The position numbers were made by a program, and so were the translations under genes. The notes beneath the pieces were generated by a model. That model saw nothing but the letters and a program-made list of their open reading frames with translations. It made no database searches and had not been told where the DNA came from. Positions 16,717 through 25,532 of a DNA stretch of 64,000 bases are shown piece after piece; the first letter of the stretch is position 1; each line of letters begins with the position of its first letter. This stretch comes from Mycolicibacterium rutilum (GTDB taxonomy: Bacteria > Actinomycetota > Actinomycetes > Mycobacteriales > Mycobacteriaceae): contig NZ_LT629971.1 in NCBI RefSeq assembly GCF_900108565.1, positions 5,270,001 through 5,334,000 of the forward strand, in the 5' to 3' direction.

Positions 16717-17715
16717 ATGAAAGTCCCGTTCACCTGGAAGGTCACCGGCTGGTTCGTCATCGGCTGGTCCGCGGAGTTCCCCGTCGGCGAGACGCGCCCG
16801 CTGCGGTACTTCGGCGACGACCTGGTGGCCTACCGCGACGAGGCCGGCGAACTGCACGTGCTGTCTGCCCACTGCCGGCACCTCGGCGCGCACATCGGCC
16901 ACGGCGGCAAGGTCGTCGGCGACTGCGTGGAATGCCCGTTCCACGGCTGGCGGTGGGGCCCCGACGGCACCAACCGCTACATCCCCTATCAGCCGGACCG
17001 GCCCAACAAGGCGCTGCGGCTGCGGGTCTACCCGGTCGTCGAGCAGTACGGATGCGTGTTCGCCTGGCACCATCCCGACGGCGAACCACCCCGGTGGGAG
17101 CTGCCGGACCTGTTCCACAAGTTCCCGCAGTTCCCCACCGACGAAGATGCGTATTACCGCCCGTACCCGGAGTTCTCGAGCCGCGCCGAACGCGAACCGG
17201 TGCACCCGCAGATCGTCGCGGAGAACGGCCCCGACAGCGCGCACTTCCACTACGTGCACCACGCCACCGTCACCCCGGTGTGCCTCGACTGGGAGGTCGT
17301 CGACGAGGAGTGGCGGTTTTTGACGGGTTGGCCCGACGCCGCCAGCGACGACCCCGACAAGATGGCGCTCTACATCCACAGCCACCTGTCCGGTCTCGGG
17401 TTCGCGATCAGCGCCTTCGAGGGCTCGTCGAACCACCGGCTGATCTTCGCGTGCACACCGGTCGAGGACGGCTACTCGGACATGTTCTATTCGATCTGGT
17501 GGCCGCGGCTACCCGGTGACACCTCCGACGTCCCACCCGAGGAGGTGCGGAAGAAGGTCGAGCGCCAGTTCATGGGCACCGTGTGGGACGACCTCAACAT
17601 CTGGCGCTACCAGGAGTACATCGAGAAGCCCGCGCTGTCGCGCATCGATGCGAAACCCTATATGGCGCTGCGGAAATGGGCGACGCAGTTTTACGACGTG
17701 CCCGCGTCGGTATGA
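16717..17715 (+). CDS. Rieske non-haem iron oxygenase, KshA-like
   Basis: A 332-residue oxygenase component that resembles 3-ketosteroid 9-alpha-hydroxylase KshA in its layout. The Rieske cluster ligands are Cys53-x-His55 and Cys73-x2-His76 (CRHLGAHIGH...CVECPFHGW). The mononuclear iron site is Asn170, Asp173, His176 and His181 in ENGPDSAHFHYVHH. Tail features such as DLNIWRYQEYIEKPALSRIDAKPY also follow KshA. KshA itself is somewhat longer (about 380-390 residues), so this is a paralogue with an unknown substrate. No KshB-type reductase is nearby. ATG 16717 gives the family-like start MKVPFTWKVTGWFVIGW and follows GAGGGAGG, though at 11 nt; ATG 16696 is an alternative. It heads a plus-strand operon with the next three genes. 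Confidence 0.9.
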   Translation: MKVPFTWKVTGWFVIGWSAEFPVGETRPLRYFGDDLVAYRDEAGELHVLSAHCRHLGAHIGHGGKVVGDCVECPFHGWRWGPDGTNRYIPYQPDRPNKALRLRVYPVVEQYGCVFAWHHPDGEPPRWELPDLFHKFPQFPTDEDAYYRPYPEFSSRAEREPVHPQIVAENGPDSAHFHYVHHATVTPVCLDWEVVDEEWRFLTGWPDAASDDPDKMALYIHSHLSGLGFAISAFEGSSNHRLIFACTPVEDGYSDMFYSIWWPRLPGDTSDVPPEEVRKKVERQFMGTVWDDLNIWRYQEYIEKPALSRIDAKPYMALRKWATQFYDVPASV

Positions 17716-18320
17716 CCGACCTCGCCCAGCTCGTCACACCCGGTCGCACCGCGATCGTCACCCAGGAATGCCAGGGCGCCGTCGTGGGCCCGGACGCGGG
17801 GCTCAAGGCGCTGGCCGACGAGGCCCGTCGTGAGGCGGTGCCCAACATCGCGCGCCTGCTGCCGGTGGCCCGCAGCGCCGGTGTCGCGGTGGTGCACTGC
17901 CTGGTGCAGCGCCGCGACGACGGTCGCGGGGCCAACTCCAACGCCAAGATCTTCCGGATCGGCAGCGGCGTGGCGATCACCCCGGGCACCCCTGGCGCCG
18001 AACTGCTGCCCGAACTGGGTCCCGAACCGTCTGACGTCGTGCTGCGCCGTTGGCACGGCATCGGCCCGATGGGCGGCACCGACCTCGACTCGGTACTGCG
18101 CAATCTCGGCGTGTCGACGATCGTCGCCGTCGGAGTCTCGGTCAACGTCGCGATCACGAACCTGGTCATGGACGCGGTCAATGCCGCCTATCGGGTGGTG
18201 GTGCCGCGTGACGCGGTGGCGGGCATCCCGACCGATTACGCGGATGCCATCATCGACAACACGTTGTCACTGCTGGCGACGATCACGACGACCGACGAGT
18301 TGATGACCGCCTGGAAGTAG
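17712..18320 (+). CDS. Isochorismatase-fold protein with altered catalytic residues
   Basis: A 202-residue protein of the isochorismatase/cysteine hydrolase fold. It shows the expected strand AIVTQECQGAVVG, the TDLDSVLRNLGV helix and VAVGVSVNVAIT. In active hydrolases the triad is Asp, Lys and Cys. Here the Asp position holds Glu19, the Lys position is occupied by Arg (LRRWHG, 112-113) and the nucleophile position by Ala147. It is therefore unlikely to work as a normal cysteine hydrolase; a binding or isomerase-like role is possible. It overlaps the Rieske gene by ATGA and precedes a hotdog gene, so it belongs to the same operon. Confidence 0.8.
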   Translation: MTDLAQLVTPGRTAIVTQECQGAVVGPDAGLKALADEARREAVPNIARLLPVARSAGVAVVHCLVQRRDDGRGANSNAKIFRIGSGVAITPGTPGAELLPELGPEPSDVVLRRWHGIGPMGGTDLDSVLRNLGVSTIVAVGVSVNVAITNLVMDAVNAAYRVVVPRDAVAGIPTDYADAIIDNTLSLLATITTTDELMTAWK

Positions 18321-18327
18321 CCGCCCC

Positions 18328-18942
18328 GTGACCGACACCGAGGACCACATCCGCGAGTTCGCCCGCATCCAGCCGACTTCGGGCACGCCGCAGATGGGCC
18401 GTTTCATCGCCGCGATGCGCCGCCTGCAGGACATCACGGTCTCCGCCGACCCGGATGCCGCGCTGTGGGAAGCGAGCGCGGCGGCCATCGAGGAGGTGTG
18501 CGCGCGACTGGAGGAGCACCGCGCCCCCGCCGGTGTGGCGCCCGCCGGGCGGACCACCAACCTGCCGGGCCACGGCCATCCGCTGATGCCGCCCTGGCAG
18601 GTGGTGGCGTCCGGGCCCGAGGAGGTCACCATGCGCGGTGCCTTCAGCCGGTTCCACGTCGGCGGCAACGACGCGGTGCACGGCGGGGTGATCCCGCTGT
18701 TCTACGACTGGCATTTCGGCATGGTGGTGTCGGCGGCGGGCCGGCCGGACAGCCGCACCGCCTATCTGCACGTCGACTACCGCCGGGTGACACCGATCGA
18801 GATACCGTTGGAGGCGCGGGCCTGGATCGACGCGGTCGAGGGCCGCAAGCTGTTCGTGAGGGCGACGATGACCGACGCCGAGGGCAACGTACTATCCGAG
18901 GCCAATGGTCTGATGATCAAACTGCTTGCCCACCAGCCTTGA
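18328..18942 (+). CDS. Hotdog-fold thioesterase, PaaI-like
   Basis: A 204-residue hotdog protein. The domain covers about residues 90-200: MRGAFSRFHVGGNDAVHGGVIPLFYDWHFG carries the typical G-N-D-x-VHGG segment of PaaI-type acyl-CoA thioesterases, and the later strands include YLHVDYRRVTPIE and LFVRATMTDAEGNVLSEANGLMI. The N-terminal 85 residues form a helical extension. It probably hydrolyses a CoA thioester of the pathway, perhaps to recycle CoA. The GTG start at 18328 is 7 bp past the isochorismatase-like gene. A similar two-part hotdog protein is encoded at 47571. Confidence 0.82.
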   Translation: MTDTEDHIREFARIQPTSGTPQMGRFIAAMRRLQDITVSADPDAALWEASAAAIEEVCARLEEHRAPAGVAPAGRTTNLPGHGHPLMPPWQVVASGPEEVTMRGAFSRFHVGGNDAVHGGVIPLFYDWHFGMVVSAAGRPDSRTAYLHVDYRRVTPIEIPLEARAWIDAVEGRKLFVRATMTDAEGNVLSEANGLMIKLLAHQP

Positions 18943-18947
18943 AAGGC

Positions 18948-20606
18948 ATGACGTCTGTGACCACACAGTTCACCGTCCCGGCCGCCGCCGACGCCGTCGC
19001 CGCGACGATCGGCGACCGGGAGTTCATCGTCCAGGGCGACCGGCGCTACACCTACGCCCAGGTCGTCGAGCGCGCCAATCGGCTGGCCGCGTTCCTGCAC
19101 AGCCGGGGGCTGGGCTGCCACGTCGAACGTTCGGAACTCGGCGGCCACGAGGTCGGCCAGGACCTGCTCGGCATCTACGCCTACAACGGTCCCGAATACA
19201 TCGAGGGCATGCTCGGTTCCTGGCGGTCGCGGGTCGCGCCGTTCAACGTCAACTACCGGTATGTCAAGAACGAATTGCACTATCTGCTCAACGATTCCGG
19301 CGCGAGCGCCCTGCTGTATCACGCGGCCTTCGCCCCGCGAGTCGCCGAGGTGCTGCCCGATCTGCCCAACCTGCGGGTACTGATCCAGATCGCCGACGAC
19401 TCGGGCAACGACCTGCTCGACGGGGCCGTCGACTACGAGTCGATCGTCGGGTCGGGCACCCCCGTGCTGCCGCCGATCGAACCGTCGCCCGACGACCTCT
19501 ACGTGCTCTACACCGGCGGCACGACCGGCATGCCCAAGGGCGTGCTGTGGCGTCAGCACGACATCTTCATGACCTCCTTCGGCGGACGCAACATGGCCAC
19601 CGGCGAGCTGATCACCTCGCTCGACAACATCACCCAGCGGGTCGCCGAGGGGCCCGGCACCAAGATCCTCACGCTGCCGCCGCTCATGCACGGCGCCGCG
19701 CAGTGGGCGGCCATGACCGCGATGACCACGGGGCAGACCATCGTGTTCATGGCCACCCCCGGCAGCCTCGACGCCGACGAGGTGGTGCAGACGATCGAGC
19801 GGGAGAAGGCGCTCGTGGTGCAGGTGGTCGGCGATGCGGTGGCGCGCCCGCTGGCCGACGCGATCGAGCGCAGCTCGGCCGACCTGTCGTCGCTGGCGGT
19901 GGTGGCCAACGGCGGCGCACTGCTCACCCCCACCGCGAAGCAGCGCCTGATCGACGTCAAGCCCGGCCTCATCGTCATGGACGGTGTCGGTTCCTCGGAG
20001 ACCGGCATCCAGATGAACCACATGTCCGCACCGGGCGCGGTCTCGACCGGCAAGTTCAACGCCGGACCCGACACCTTCGTCGCCGCAGAGGATTTCAGCG
20101 CGATCCTCGAACCCGGGCACGACGGCATCGGCTGGCTGGCCCAGCGCGGCTTCGTGCCGTTGGGCTACAAGGGTGACGCGGACAAGACCGCCAAGACATT
20201 CCCGGTCATCGACGGGGTGCGCTACTCGATTCCGGGTGACCGGGCCCGCCATCAGGCCGACGGTTCCATCGAACTGTTGGGCCGCGATTCGGTGACCATC
20301 AACTCCGGCGGCGAGAAGATCTTCGTCGAGGAGGTCGAGACGGCGCTGCTGTCGCATCCCGCGGTGGCCGACGTCGTGGTCGCGGGCCGGCCCAGCGAGC
20401 GGTGGGGCCAAGAGGTGGTCGCGGTCGTCGCCCTGACCGGGGACGCCGCCGCCGACGCGCAGGAACTGATCGACCACGCCGCCAAATCGATTGCCCGCTA
20501 CAAACTTCCGAAGGCAGTGGTGTTCCGGGCGGCGATCGAGCGCAGCCCGGCGGGCAAGGCCGACTACCGGTGGGCCCGCGAGCAGGCGATCAGCGCGAAC
20601 GCCTGA
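18948..20606 (+). CDS. Acyl-CoA synthetase, FadD19-like
   Basis: A 552-residue adenylate-forming ligase that would activate a carboxylic acid as its CoA thioester through an acyl-AMP. The P-loop is YTGGTTGMPKGV near residue 190, the A5 motif contains GSSETG, and A8/A10 are GGEKIFVEEVE and SPAGKADYRW with the catalytic Lys. It resembles FadD19 of the cholesterol side-chain route, and has an extra segment near residue 57 (VERSELGGHEVGQD) also present in the paralogue at 34491. The substrate is unknown. ATG 18948 or GTG 18957 could be the start; GAAAGG precedes both. It is the last gene of the Rieske operon. Confidence 0.9.
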   Translation: MTSVTTQFTVPAAADAVAATIGDREFIVQGDRRYTYAQVVERANRLAAFLHSRGLGCHVERSELGGHEVGQDLLGIYAYNGPEYIEGMLGSWRSRVAPFNVNYRYVKNELHYLLNDSGASALLYHAAFAPRVAEVLPDLPNLRVLIQIADDSGNDLLDGAVDYESIVGSGTPVLPPIEPSPDDLYVLYTGGTTGMPKGVLWRQHDIFMTSFGGRNMATGELITSLDNITQRVAEGPGTKILTLPPLMHGAAQWAAMTAMTTGQTIVFMATPGSLDADEVVQTIEREKALVVQVVGDAVARPLADAIERSSADLSSLAVVANGGALLTPTAKQRLIDVKPGLIVMDGVGSSETGIQMNHMSAPGAVSTGKFNAGPDTFVAAEDFSAILEPGHDGIGWLAQRGFVPLGYKGDADKTAKTFPVIDGVRYSIPGDRARHQADGSIELLGRDSVTINSGGEKIFVEEVETALLSHPAVADVVVAGRPSERWGQEVVAVVALTGDAAADAQELIDHAAKSIARYKLPKAVVFRAAIERSPAGKADYRWAREQAISANA

Positions 20607-20642
20607 TCCGACGGCCGGTCCGGTTGCCACCTGCCGCGAAAT

Positions 20643-20687
20643 AGCATTCCTGGTCGCAAACTCGTGCGAACAACAGCCCGGAATGCT
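20643..20687. terminator. Nested inverted repeat after the FadD gene
   Basis: AGCATTCC (20643-20650) pairs with GGAATGCT (20680-20687), and inside it TCGCA (20654-20658) pairs with TGCGA (20665-20669). The outer right arm is followed by CTTT. It lies 37 bp after the FadD stop and is probably a terminator separating the Rieske operon from the P450 operon. Confidence 0.45.
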
Positions 20688-20751
20688 CTTTCGGCGACGT
20701 CGCACGCCGGTGCACGTCTGAACAGCCCCGCACCTATCGTCGCGTAGTCCG

Positions 20752-20772
20752 ATACTGTAAGCTTTACAGTAC
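20752..20772. promoter_or_regulatory. Shared cluster operator, site D (P450-TetR operon)
   Basis: ATACTGTAA-GCT-TTACAGTAC is the best copy of the cluster palindrome, with one mismatch at the outer edge. It starts 61 bp before the P450 gene whose operon also carries the TetR gene at 22025. That fits autoregulation. A further half-like TTACTGTC lies at 20782. Confidence 0.8.
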
Positions 20773-20812
20773 CCGTGCTCGTTACTGTCGGACCAGACGA
20801 GGGAGATCAACC

Positions 20813-22021
20813 GTGGATAGCCCCGTACAGGATGTCACGGTCGACGAGACCTTCGACCTGCTACGCGACCCCTATCCGCTGTTCGCGCAGCGGCGCCGGG
20901 AAACCAGCGGGGTGTTCCGCGGCAGCGTCATGGATTGGTCGCAGGCCCCGGAGGCGATGCCGGAGAACCTCTACGCCGCAGTGTCTTTCGACGCCGTCAA
21001 CCGGGTCTTTCGGGACGGCAAGGTGTTCAACTCGCACATCTACGACAACACCATCGGCCTGTTCATCGGCCCGACCATCCTGGCGATGGAAGGCAAGAAG
21101 CACTGGGACCACCGCAACCTGGTGTCCGCGGCGTTCAAGTCGAAGTCGTTGGCGCGCTGGGACCCCGAGGTGGTCCGCCCCGTGGTCACCGCACTGATCG
21201 ACGAGTTCATCGAGGACGGGCGCGCCGACCTCGTGCGCCATTTCACCTTCGAATTCCCCACCCGCGTGATTTCCAAGCTGCTCGGCCTGCCCGAGGATGA
21301 CCTGCCGTGGTTCCGCAAGCGGGCGGTCGAACTCATCAGCTACCACGTCCGATACAAGCGCGCATTCGAGGCGTCCGCCGCACTGAAGGACTACTTCCTG
21401 GCGCAGATCGACAAGCGCAGATCCCAGCCGACCGAGGACATCATCGGCGATCTGGTCGGCGCCGAGATCGACGGCGAGAAACTCAGCGACGAGTCGATCT
21501 ACTCGTTTCTGCGACTGCTGCTGCCCGCCGGGCTGGAAACCACATACCGGTCGTCGGGAAACCTGTTGCACCTGTTGCTCACCCACCCCGAGCAGTTCGC
21601 GGCCGTACAGGCCGATCGCGAGCTGATCCCGGCGGCGATCGAAGAGGGCCTGCGCTACGAGACACCGCTGACCACCGTGCAGCGCTACGCGACCGAGGAA
21701 ACGGAACTCGAGGGCGTCACGCTGCCGAAGGGTTCGGTCGTCGACGTCTGCATCGGCTCGGCGAACCGCGACGAGAACCGCTGGGAGCGCGCGGAGGAGT
21801 TCGACATCTTCCGCAAGCGCGTGCCGCACATCTCGTTTGCCGCCGGCGAGCACACCTGCATGGGCCTGCATCTGGCGCGCATGGAGACCCGCGTCGCGCT
21901 GGAATGCCTGCTGGACCGGTTGACCGACATCAACCTCGTCACCGACGACAACCCGCATATCGCCGGCCAACCGTTCCGCTCCCCCACGGCACTGCCGGTG
22001 ACGTTCGAACCGGTCGGCTGA
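20813..22021 (+). CDS. Cytochrome P450
   Basis: A 402-residue soluble P450. The haem motif is FAAGEHTCMGLHLARME (Cys near residue 349), the I-helix motif is LPAGLETTYRS with Glu rather than the usual Asp, and ExxR is EEGLR. It is clearly different from the P450 at 8434, so the cluster has two independent hydroxylation steps, or one enzyme for each of two compounds. The GTG start at 20813 is preceded by GAGGGAG with suitable spacing. It is followed at 4 bp by a TetR gene and preceded by operator site D. Confidence 0.93.
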   Translation: MDSPVQDVTVDETFDLLRDPYPLFAQRRRETSGVFRGSVMDWSQAPEAMPENLYAAVSFDAVNRVFRDGKVFNSHIYDNTIGLFIGPTILAMEGKKHWDHRNLVSAAFKSKSLARWDPEVVRPVVTALIDEFIEDGRADLVRHFTFEFPTRVISKLLGLPEDDLPWFRKRAVELISYHVRYKRAFEASAALKDYFLAQIDKRRSQPTEDIIGDLVGAEIDGEKLSDESIYSFLRLLLPAGLETTYRSSGNLLHLLLTHPEQFAAVQADRELIPAAIEEGLRYETPLTTVQRYATEETELEGVTLPKGSVVDVCIGSANRDENRWERAEEFDIFRKRVPHISFAAGEHTCMGLHLARMETRVALECLLDRLTDINLVTDDNPHIAGQPFRSPTALPVTFEPVG

Positions 22022-22024
22022 TCG

Positions 22025-22657
22025 GTGGCCAAACCCGGTAGCCGCCAGCGCCGCGACCGCGGTTCGATCAGTGCCGAGGAGATACTCGAGGGCGCACTGG
22101 AAGTGGCGCGGGAGGTTTCGATCGAGAACCTGAGCATGCCGCAACTGGCCCGGCATCTCGGGGTCGGCGTGACCAGCATCTACTGGTACTTCCGCCGCAA
22201 GGACGATCTGCTCGACGCGATGACCGACCGGGCGCTGGAGCGGTTCGAGTTCACCGTGCCGACCATCTCCGCGGCGAACTGGCGAGAGTCGTTGCGCGAT
22301 CACGCCCTGACCATGCGTCGGAGGTTCCGCGCGGATCCGATCCTGTGCGATCTGGTGTTGATCCGCGGGCAGTACGGCCACCGCGCGATGCACCATGCGC
22401 TGCAGAAATTGGGGCAGCCGATCGGGGCGCTGGTCGAGGCAGGACTCAGCGTCGATCAGGCCGCCGAGACCTACGGCGCGATCTCGGTGCACATCCGGGG
22501 TTCGGTGGTTCTCGAGCGCCTGCAGGAACGCACCGAGGGTTTCCCGGCTCAGCGCGACGACGGCGGCCGCTACATCGCGTTCGCCGACGACATCGACTTC
22601 GGCTACATCCTCGACAGCATCCTCGACCACGCCGAGGACATCATCCGCGCGGCGTAG
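22025..22657 (+). CDS. TetR-family regulator, first of two paralogues
   Basis: A 210-residue TetR protein. The N-terminal helix-turn-helix includes NLSMPQLARHLGVGVTSIYW and the usual YFRRKDDLLDAMTDRAL continuation. The C-terminal ligand domain contains DPILCDLVLIRGQYGHRAMH and AISVHIRGSVVLERLQE. The recognition helix GVGVTSIYWYF is identical to that of the regulator at 39376, so both should read the same DNA. I infer that it represses the cluster through the 21-bp palindromes and is released by a pathway metabolite, perhaps a CoA ester. It is cotranscribed with the P450 and its 3' end overlaps the convergent ALDH gene by 17 bp. Confidence 0.9.
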   Translation: MAKPGSRQRRDRGSISAEEILEGALEVAREVSIENLSMPQLARHLGVGVTSIYWYFRRKDDLLDAMTDRALERFEFTVPTISAANWRESLRDHALTMRRRFRADPILCDLVLIRGQYGHRAMHHALQKLGQPIGALVEAGLSVDQAAETYGAISVHIRGSVVLERLQERTEGFPAQRDDGGRYIAFADDIDFGYILDSILDHAEDIIRAA

Positions 22658-24203
22658 CGCCCGTCCTCGGCGCCCGGTAGGCCACCGTCTTGGACTCCAG
22701 GTACTGCTCGAAACCTTCGACGCCGCACTGTCTTCCGACACCGCTGTGCTTGAACCCGCCGAACGGTGCGTCGGCGCCGTAGTACATGCCGCCGTTGACC
22801 CCGAAGGCGCCGGCACGGATCCGCCCGGCGATGCTCATCCCCCGCTCGTGCGAGCGCGAGGACACCGCCCCGGCGAGCCCGTAGGCGCTGTCGTTGGCGA
22901 TGCGCACCGCCTCGTCGTCATCGTCGAACGGCAACATCACCAGCACGGGGCCGAACACCTCCTGTTGGGCTATGGCCGCGCTGTAGTCGACACCGACGAC
23001 GACCGTCGGCGCGACATAATGACCCTGCTCCAGATGCCCCGGCAGCCCGGTGACCGGTCCGCCGCCCGCGACGATCTCGGCGCCGTCGGCGCGCGCTGCG
23101 TCGATGGCGTCGAGCACCCGCTTCTTCTGCGCCGCGCTGATCACCGGCCCCACAAAGGTTTCCGGGTCGAGCGGGTCGCCGACGGGGATTGCCTGATAAG
23201 CGGCGGCCACGGTGGCGACCGCGTCGTCGAACAGCGACCGGTGCACCAACATGCGGGTCGTGGCCGCGCATGCCTGACCGGCGTGCACACACACCCCGAT
23301 CGCCGAACCCAGGATCGCCGCCGGTGGTGCGTCGTCCAGCACGATCGAGACCGACTTGCCGCCCAACTCCAGGAACATCCGCTTCATCGTCTCGGCGCCC
23401 TGCCGCATCAACAGCTTGCCGACGGCCGTCGACCCGGTGAACGAGATCATGTCGACGCGCGGGTCGGTGCCGAGCAAGCCGGCGACGTCGTTGGAGGGGG
23501 TGGGCACGACGTTGACGACCCCGGGCGGGATGTCGGTGTGCTCGGCGATGAGGCGGCCGAGCCGGGTCGCGTTCCACGGTGTGTTCGGATCGGGTTTGAG
23601 CACGACCGTGTTGCCGGTGGCCAGCGCGGGCCCGAGCTTGTTGAGGATGACCTCGATCGGGAAGTTGGACGGCGTGATCGCCGCGACGACGCCGACCGGT
23701 TCCTTGACGACGGTGCGCACGTTGCGCTCGCCGAACAGCCCGCCGCCGTCGAGGGTGCGAACCCAGTCGAAGTCGAGCATCAGCCGGGCCGGGAACCGCA
23801 GCGCATCGGCGAGCGGCCAATCCAGTTGTGCCGACGCGGTGGTCATCGCGGGGCAGCCGACCTCGGCGATCAGCTCTTCACGCAGATCCTCCAACTCGGC
23901 CTCGATCGCGGACTGCAGTTGGTCGAGGCACTGCACACGCAGCCGCCGATTGGTGGCCCAGTCGGTTTCGTCGAACGCGCGCCGGGCCGCGGCGATGGCG
24001 CGGTCCATGTCCGGTCGACCGGCCGCGGCGGTGGTGCCGAGCAGGCGCCCGGTGGCCGGGCTCAGATTGTCGAACTCTTCACCCGACGCCGCTGCGACGA
24101 GTTCGCCGTCGATGAGCATCCGCGGTTCGGCGCGCCGCGCCGCTCGCTCGCCGACGTCGATGCTGGTTTCGGTCCGTTCTGCTGAATTCATGGCGGAGCT
24201 CAC
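22641..24203 (-). CDS. NAD(P)-dependent aldehyde dehydrogenase
   Basis: A 520-residue aldehyde dehydrogenase. The catalytic Cys is in HAGQACAATTRMLV, the general-base Glu in FLELGGKSVSIV, and the nucleotide site in FTGSTAVGK. The N-terminal 40 residues add a short extension. It would turn an aldehyde made by oxygenation into the acid used by the FadD enzymes. The GTG at 24203, with GAGG seven nt upstream, is chosen; the ATG at 24191 has a weaker ribosome site. It is monocistronic and divergent from the CoA transferase, with operator site E in between. Confidence 0.92.
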   Translation of the reverse strand: MSSAMNSAERTETSIDVGERAARRAEPRMLIDGELVAAASGEEFDNLSPATGRLLGTTAAAGRPDMDRAIAAARRAFDETDWATNRRLRVQCLDQLQSAIEAELEDLREELIAEVGCPAMTTASAQLDWPLADALRFPARLMLDFDWVRTLDGGGLFGERNVRTVVKEPVGVVAAITPSNFPIEVILNKLGPALATGNTVVLKPDPNTPWNATRLGRLIAEHTDIPPGVVNVVPTPSNDVAGLLGTDPRVDMISFTGSTAVGKLLMRQGAETMKRMFLELGGKSVSIVLDDAPPAAILGSAIGVCVHAGQACAATTRMLVHRSLFDDAVATVAAAYQAIPVGDPLDPETFVGPVISAAQKKRVLDAIDAARADGAEIVAGGGPVTGLPGHLEQGHYVAPTVVVGVDYSAAIAQQEVFGPVLVMLPFDDDDEAVRIANDSAYGLAGAVSSRSHERGMSIAGRIRAGAFGVNGGMYYGADAPFGGFKHSGVGRQCGVEGFEQYLESKTVAYRAPRTGATPRG

Positions 24204-24237
24204 CCAGCTACCTCGTAGACTCTTGATGCGGGACGAC

Positions 24238-24258
24238 TAACTGTAATGCTTACAGTAA
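24238..24258. promoter_or_regulatory. Shared cluster operator, site E (ALDH/CoA-transferase promoter)
   Basis: TAACTGTAA-TGC-TTACAGTAA, nearly symmetrical. It lies 35 bp from the ALDH start and 41 bp from the CoA transferase start, in the middle of a 95-bp divergent gap. Confidence 0.8.
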
Positions 24259-24298
24259 GTTTATTCAACGCCGGAGCGCCAGGTACGAGGGAGCCGAT

Positions 24299-25525
24299 TT
24301 GGTCAAGGTCATGGAGGGCGTGCGCGTCCTCGAGGTCGCACAGTTCACGTTCGTCCCGGCGGCGGGGGCGATCCTCGCCGACTGGGGCGCCGACGTCATC
24401 AAGGTCGAGCATCCGGCGCGCGGCGACACCCAGCGCGGCTTCATCAACATGGGCGGCTTCCAGCTCGACCCCAACCGGCACCCGCTGATCGAGCATCCCA
24501 ACCGCGGTAAACGCAGCATCGGCATCGACGTCTCGACACCCGAGGGGCAGGAGGTGCTCTACGAGATCGCCAAGACGGCGGACGTGTTCCTGACCAATTA
24601 CCTGCCCGCACAACGCCAGAAGAACAGATTCGACGTCGAACACATCCGCGCGGCGAACCCGGACATCATCTACGCACGCGGCAGCGCGTACGGCGACAAG
24701 GGACCCGAGCGCGACACCGGCGGATTCGACGGCACTGCGTTCTGGACCCGCAGCGGCGTCGGCCATGCGCTGACCCCGGAGGAGATCGGCGGGGCACTGT
24801 CGCAGGGCATTCCGGCGTTCGGCGACTCGATCGGCGGCATGAACATCGCCGGCGGGATCTCGGCCGCGTTGTTCCACCGGATGCGCACCGGCGAGGCGGT
24901 CGAGATCGACGTGTCACTGCTCAGCACCGCGTGGTGGGCCGGCGGGGCCAGCATGACCCAGGGCATGGAGACCGGCGAGACCATTCGCTCGCTGATGCCG
25001 GACGCGGCGGGCCCGAGCGTGAACCCGTTCATGGCCAACTATCTGTCCTCCGACGGCGGCACGATCAACTTGTGCATCGTCAGCCCGACCGGATACATCC
25101 GCGACGCGTTCGAACATCTGGAACTGCCCGAACTCGCCGACGACCCGCGGTTCTCCGACGTCATGCCGTTGATCGAAAATGCCGCGGCGGCAGCGGAATT
25201 GATTCGCGAGAAGATCCGCAGCAAGCCGTTCGAGTACTGGCGTCAGCGGCTGAAGACGATGAAGGGTCAGTGGGCGCCGTTCCAGAGCTTCCTCGATCTG
25301 ACCACCGACGAGCAGGCGCTCGCCAACGACATGGTCGTCGAGGTGGAGGCCGCCGATGGGGGTGCGCCGTTCAAGGTGGTTCGCGGGCCGGTGCAGTTCA
25401 ACCACGAGCCGCTGCAGACGACACGCGCGCCACAGGCCGGCGAGCACACCGAGCTGGTGCTGATGGACATCGGCATGGACTGGGATCGCATCGAGGCGCT
25501 CAAGGAAAAAGGCGCCATCGCGTAG
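24299..25525 (+). CDS. Family III CoA transferase (CaiB/BaiF)
   Basis: A 408-residue family III CoA transferase, which moves CoA from a donor thioester to an acid through an aspartyl anhydride. Family segments are VLEVAQFTFVPAAGAILADWGADVIKVEHP at the N-terminus, NRGKRSIGIDV, and a probable catalytic Asp144 in GGFDGTAFWTRSG. It may give the cluster an ATP-free way to activate or recycle a CoA intermediate. The TTG start at 24299 has GAGGGAG six nt upstream; ATG 24311 is possible but lacks a good ribosome site. It is transcribed alone and converges with the molybdoenzyme gene, with an 7-bp gap. Confidence 0.88.
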   Translation: MVKVMEGVRVLEVAQFTFVPAAGAILADWGADVIKVEHPARGDTQRGFINMGGFQLDPNRHPLIEHPNRGKRSIGIDVSTPEGQEVLYEIAKTADVFLTNYLPAQRQKNRFDVEHIRAANPDIIYARGSAYGDKGPERDTGGFDGTAFWTRSGVGHALTPEEIGGALSQGIPAFGDSIGGMNIAGGISAALFHRMRTGEAVEIDVSLLSTAWWAGGASMTQGMETGETIRSLMPDAAGPSVNPFMANYLSSDGGTINLCIVSPTGYIRDAFEHLELPELADDPRFSDVMPLIENAAAAAELIREKIRSKPFEYWRQRLKTMKGQWAPFQSFLDLTTDEQALANDMVVEVEAADGGAPFKVVRGPVQFNHEPLQTTRAPQAGEHTELVLMDIGMDWDRIEALKEKGAIA

Positions 25526-25532
25526 TTGACTA

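Noticed and set aside
14947..17436. 829-codon frame joining the BVMO to upstream sequence
   Set aside because: The first 288 codons are antisense to the Rieske gene and would read through operator site B; the BVMO begins normally at 16572.
16717..17715. Calling the Rieske oxygenase KshA
   Set aside because: It is shorter than KshA, diverges over much of its length and has no KshB nearby; only KshA-like is justified.
22395..24185. Long open frame of 596 codons on the plus strand opposite the ALDH gene
   Set aside because: It is the antisense shadow of a well-supported ALDH with all catalytic residues, its composition is Arg/His/Gln-rich, and it has no family motif.
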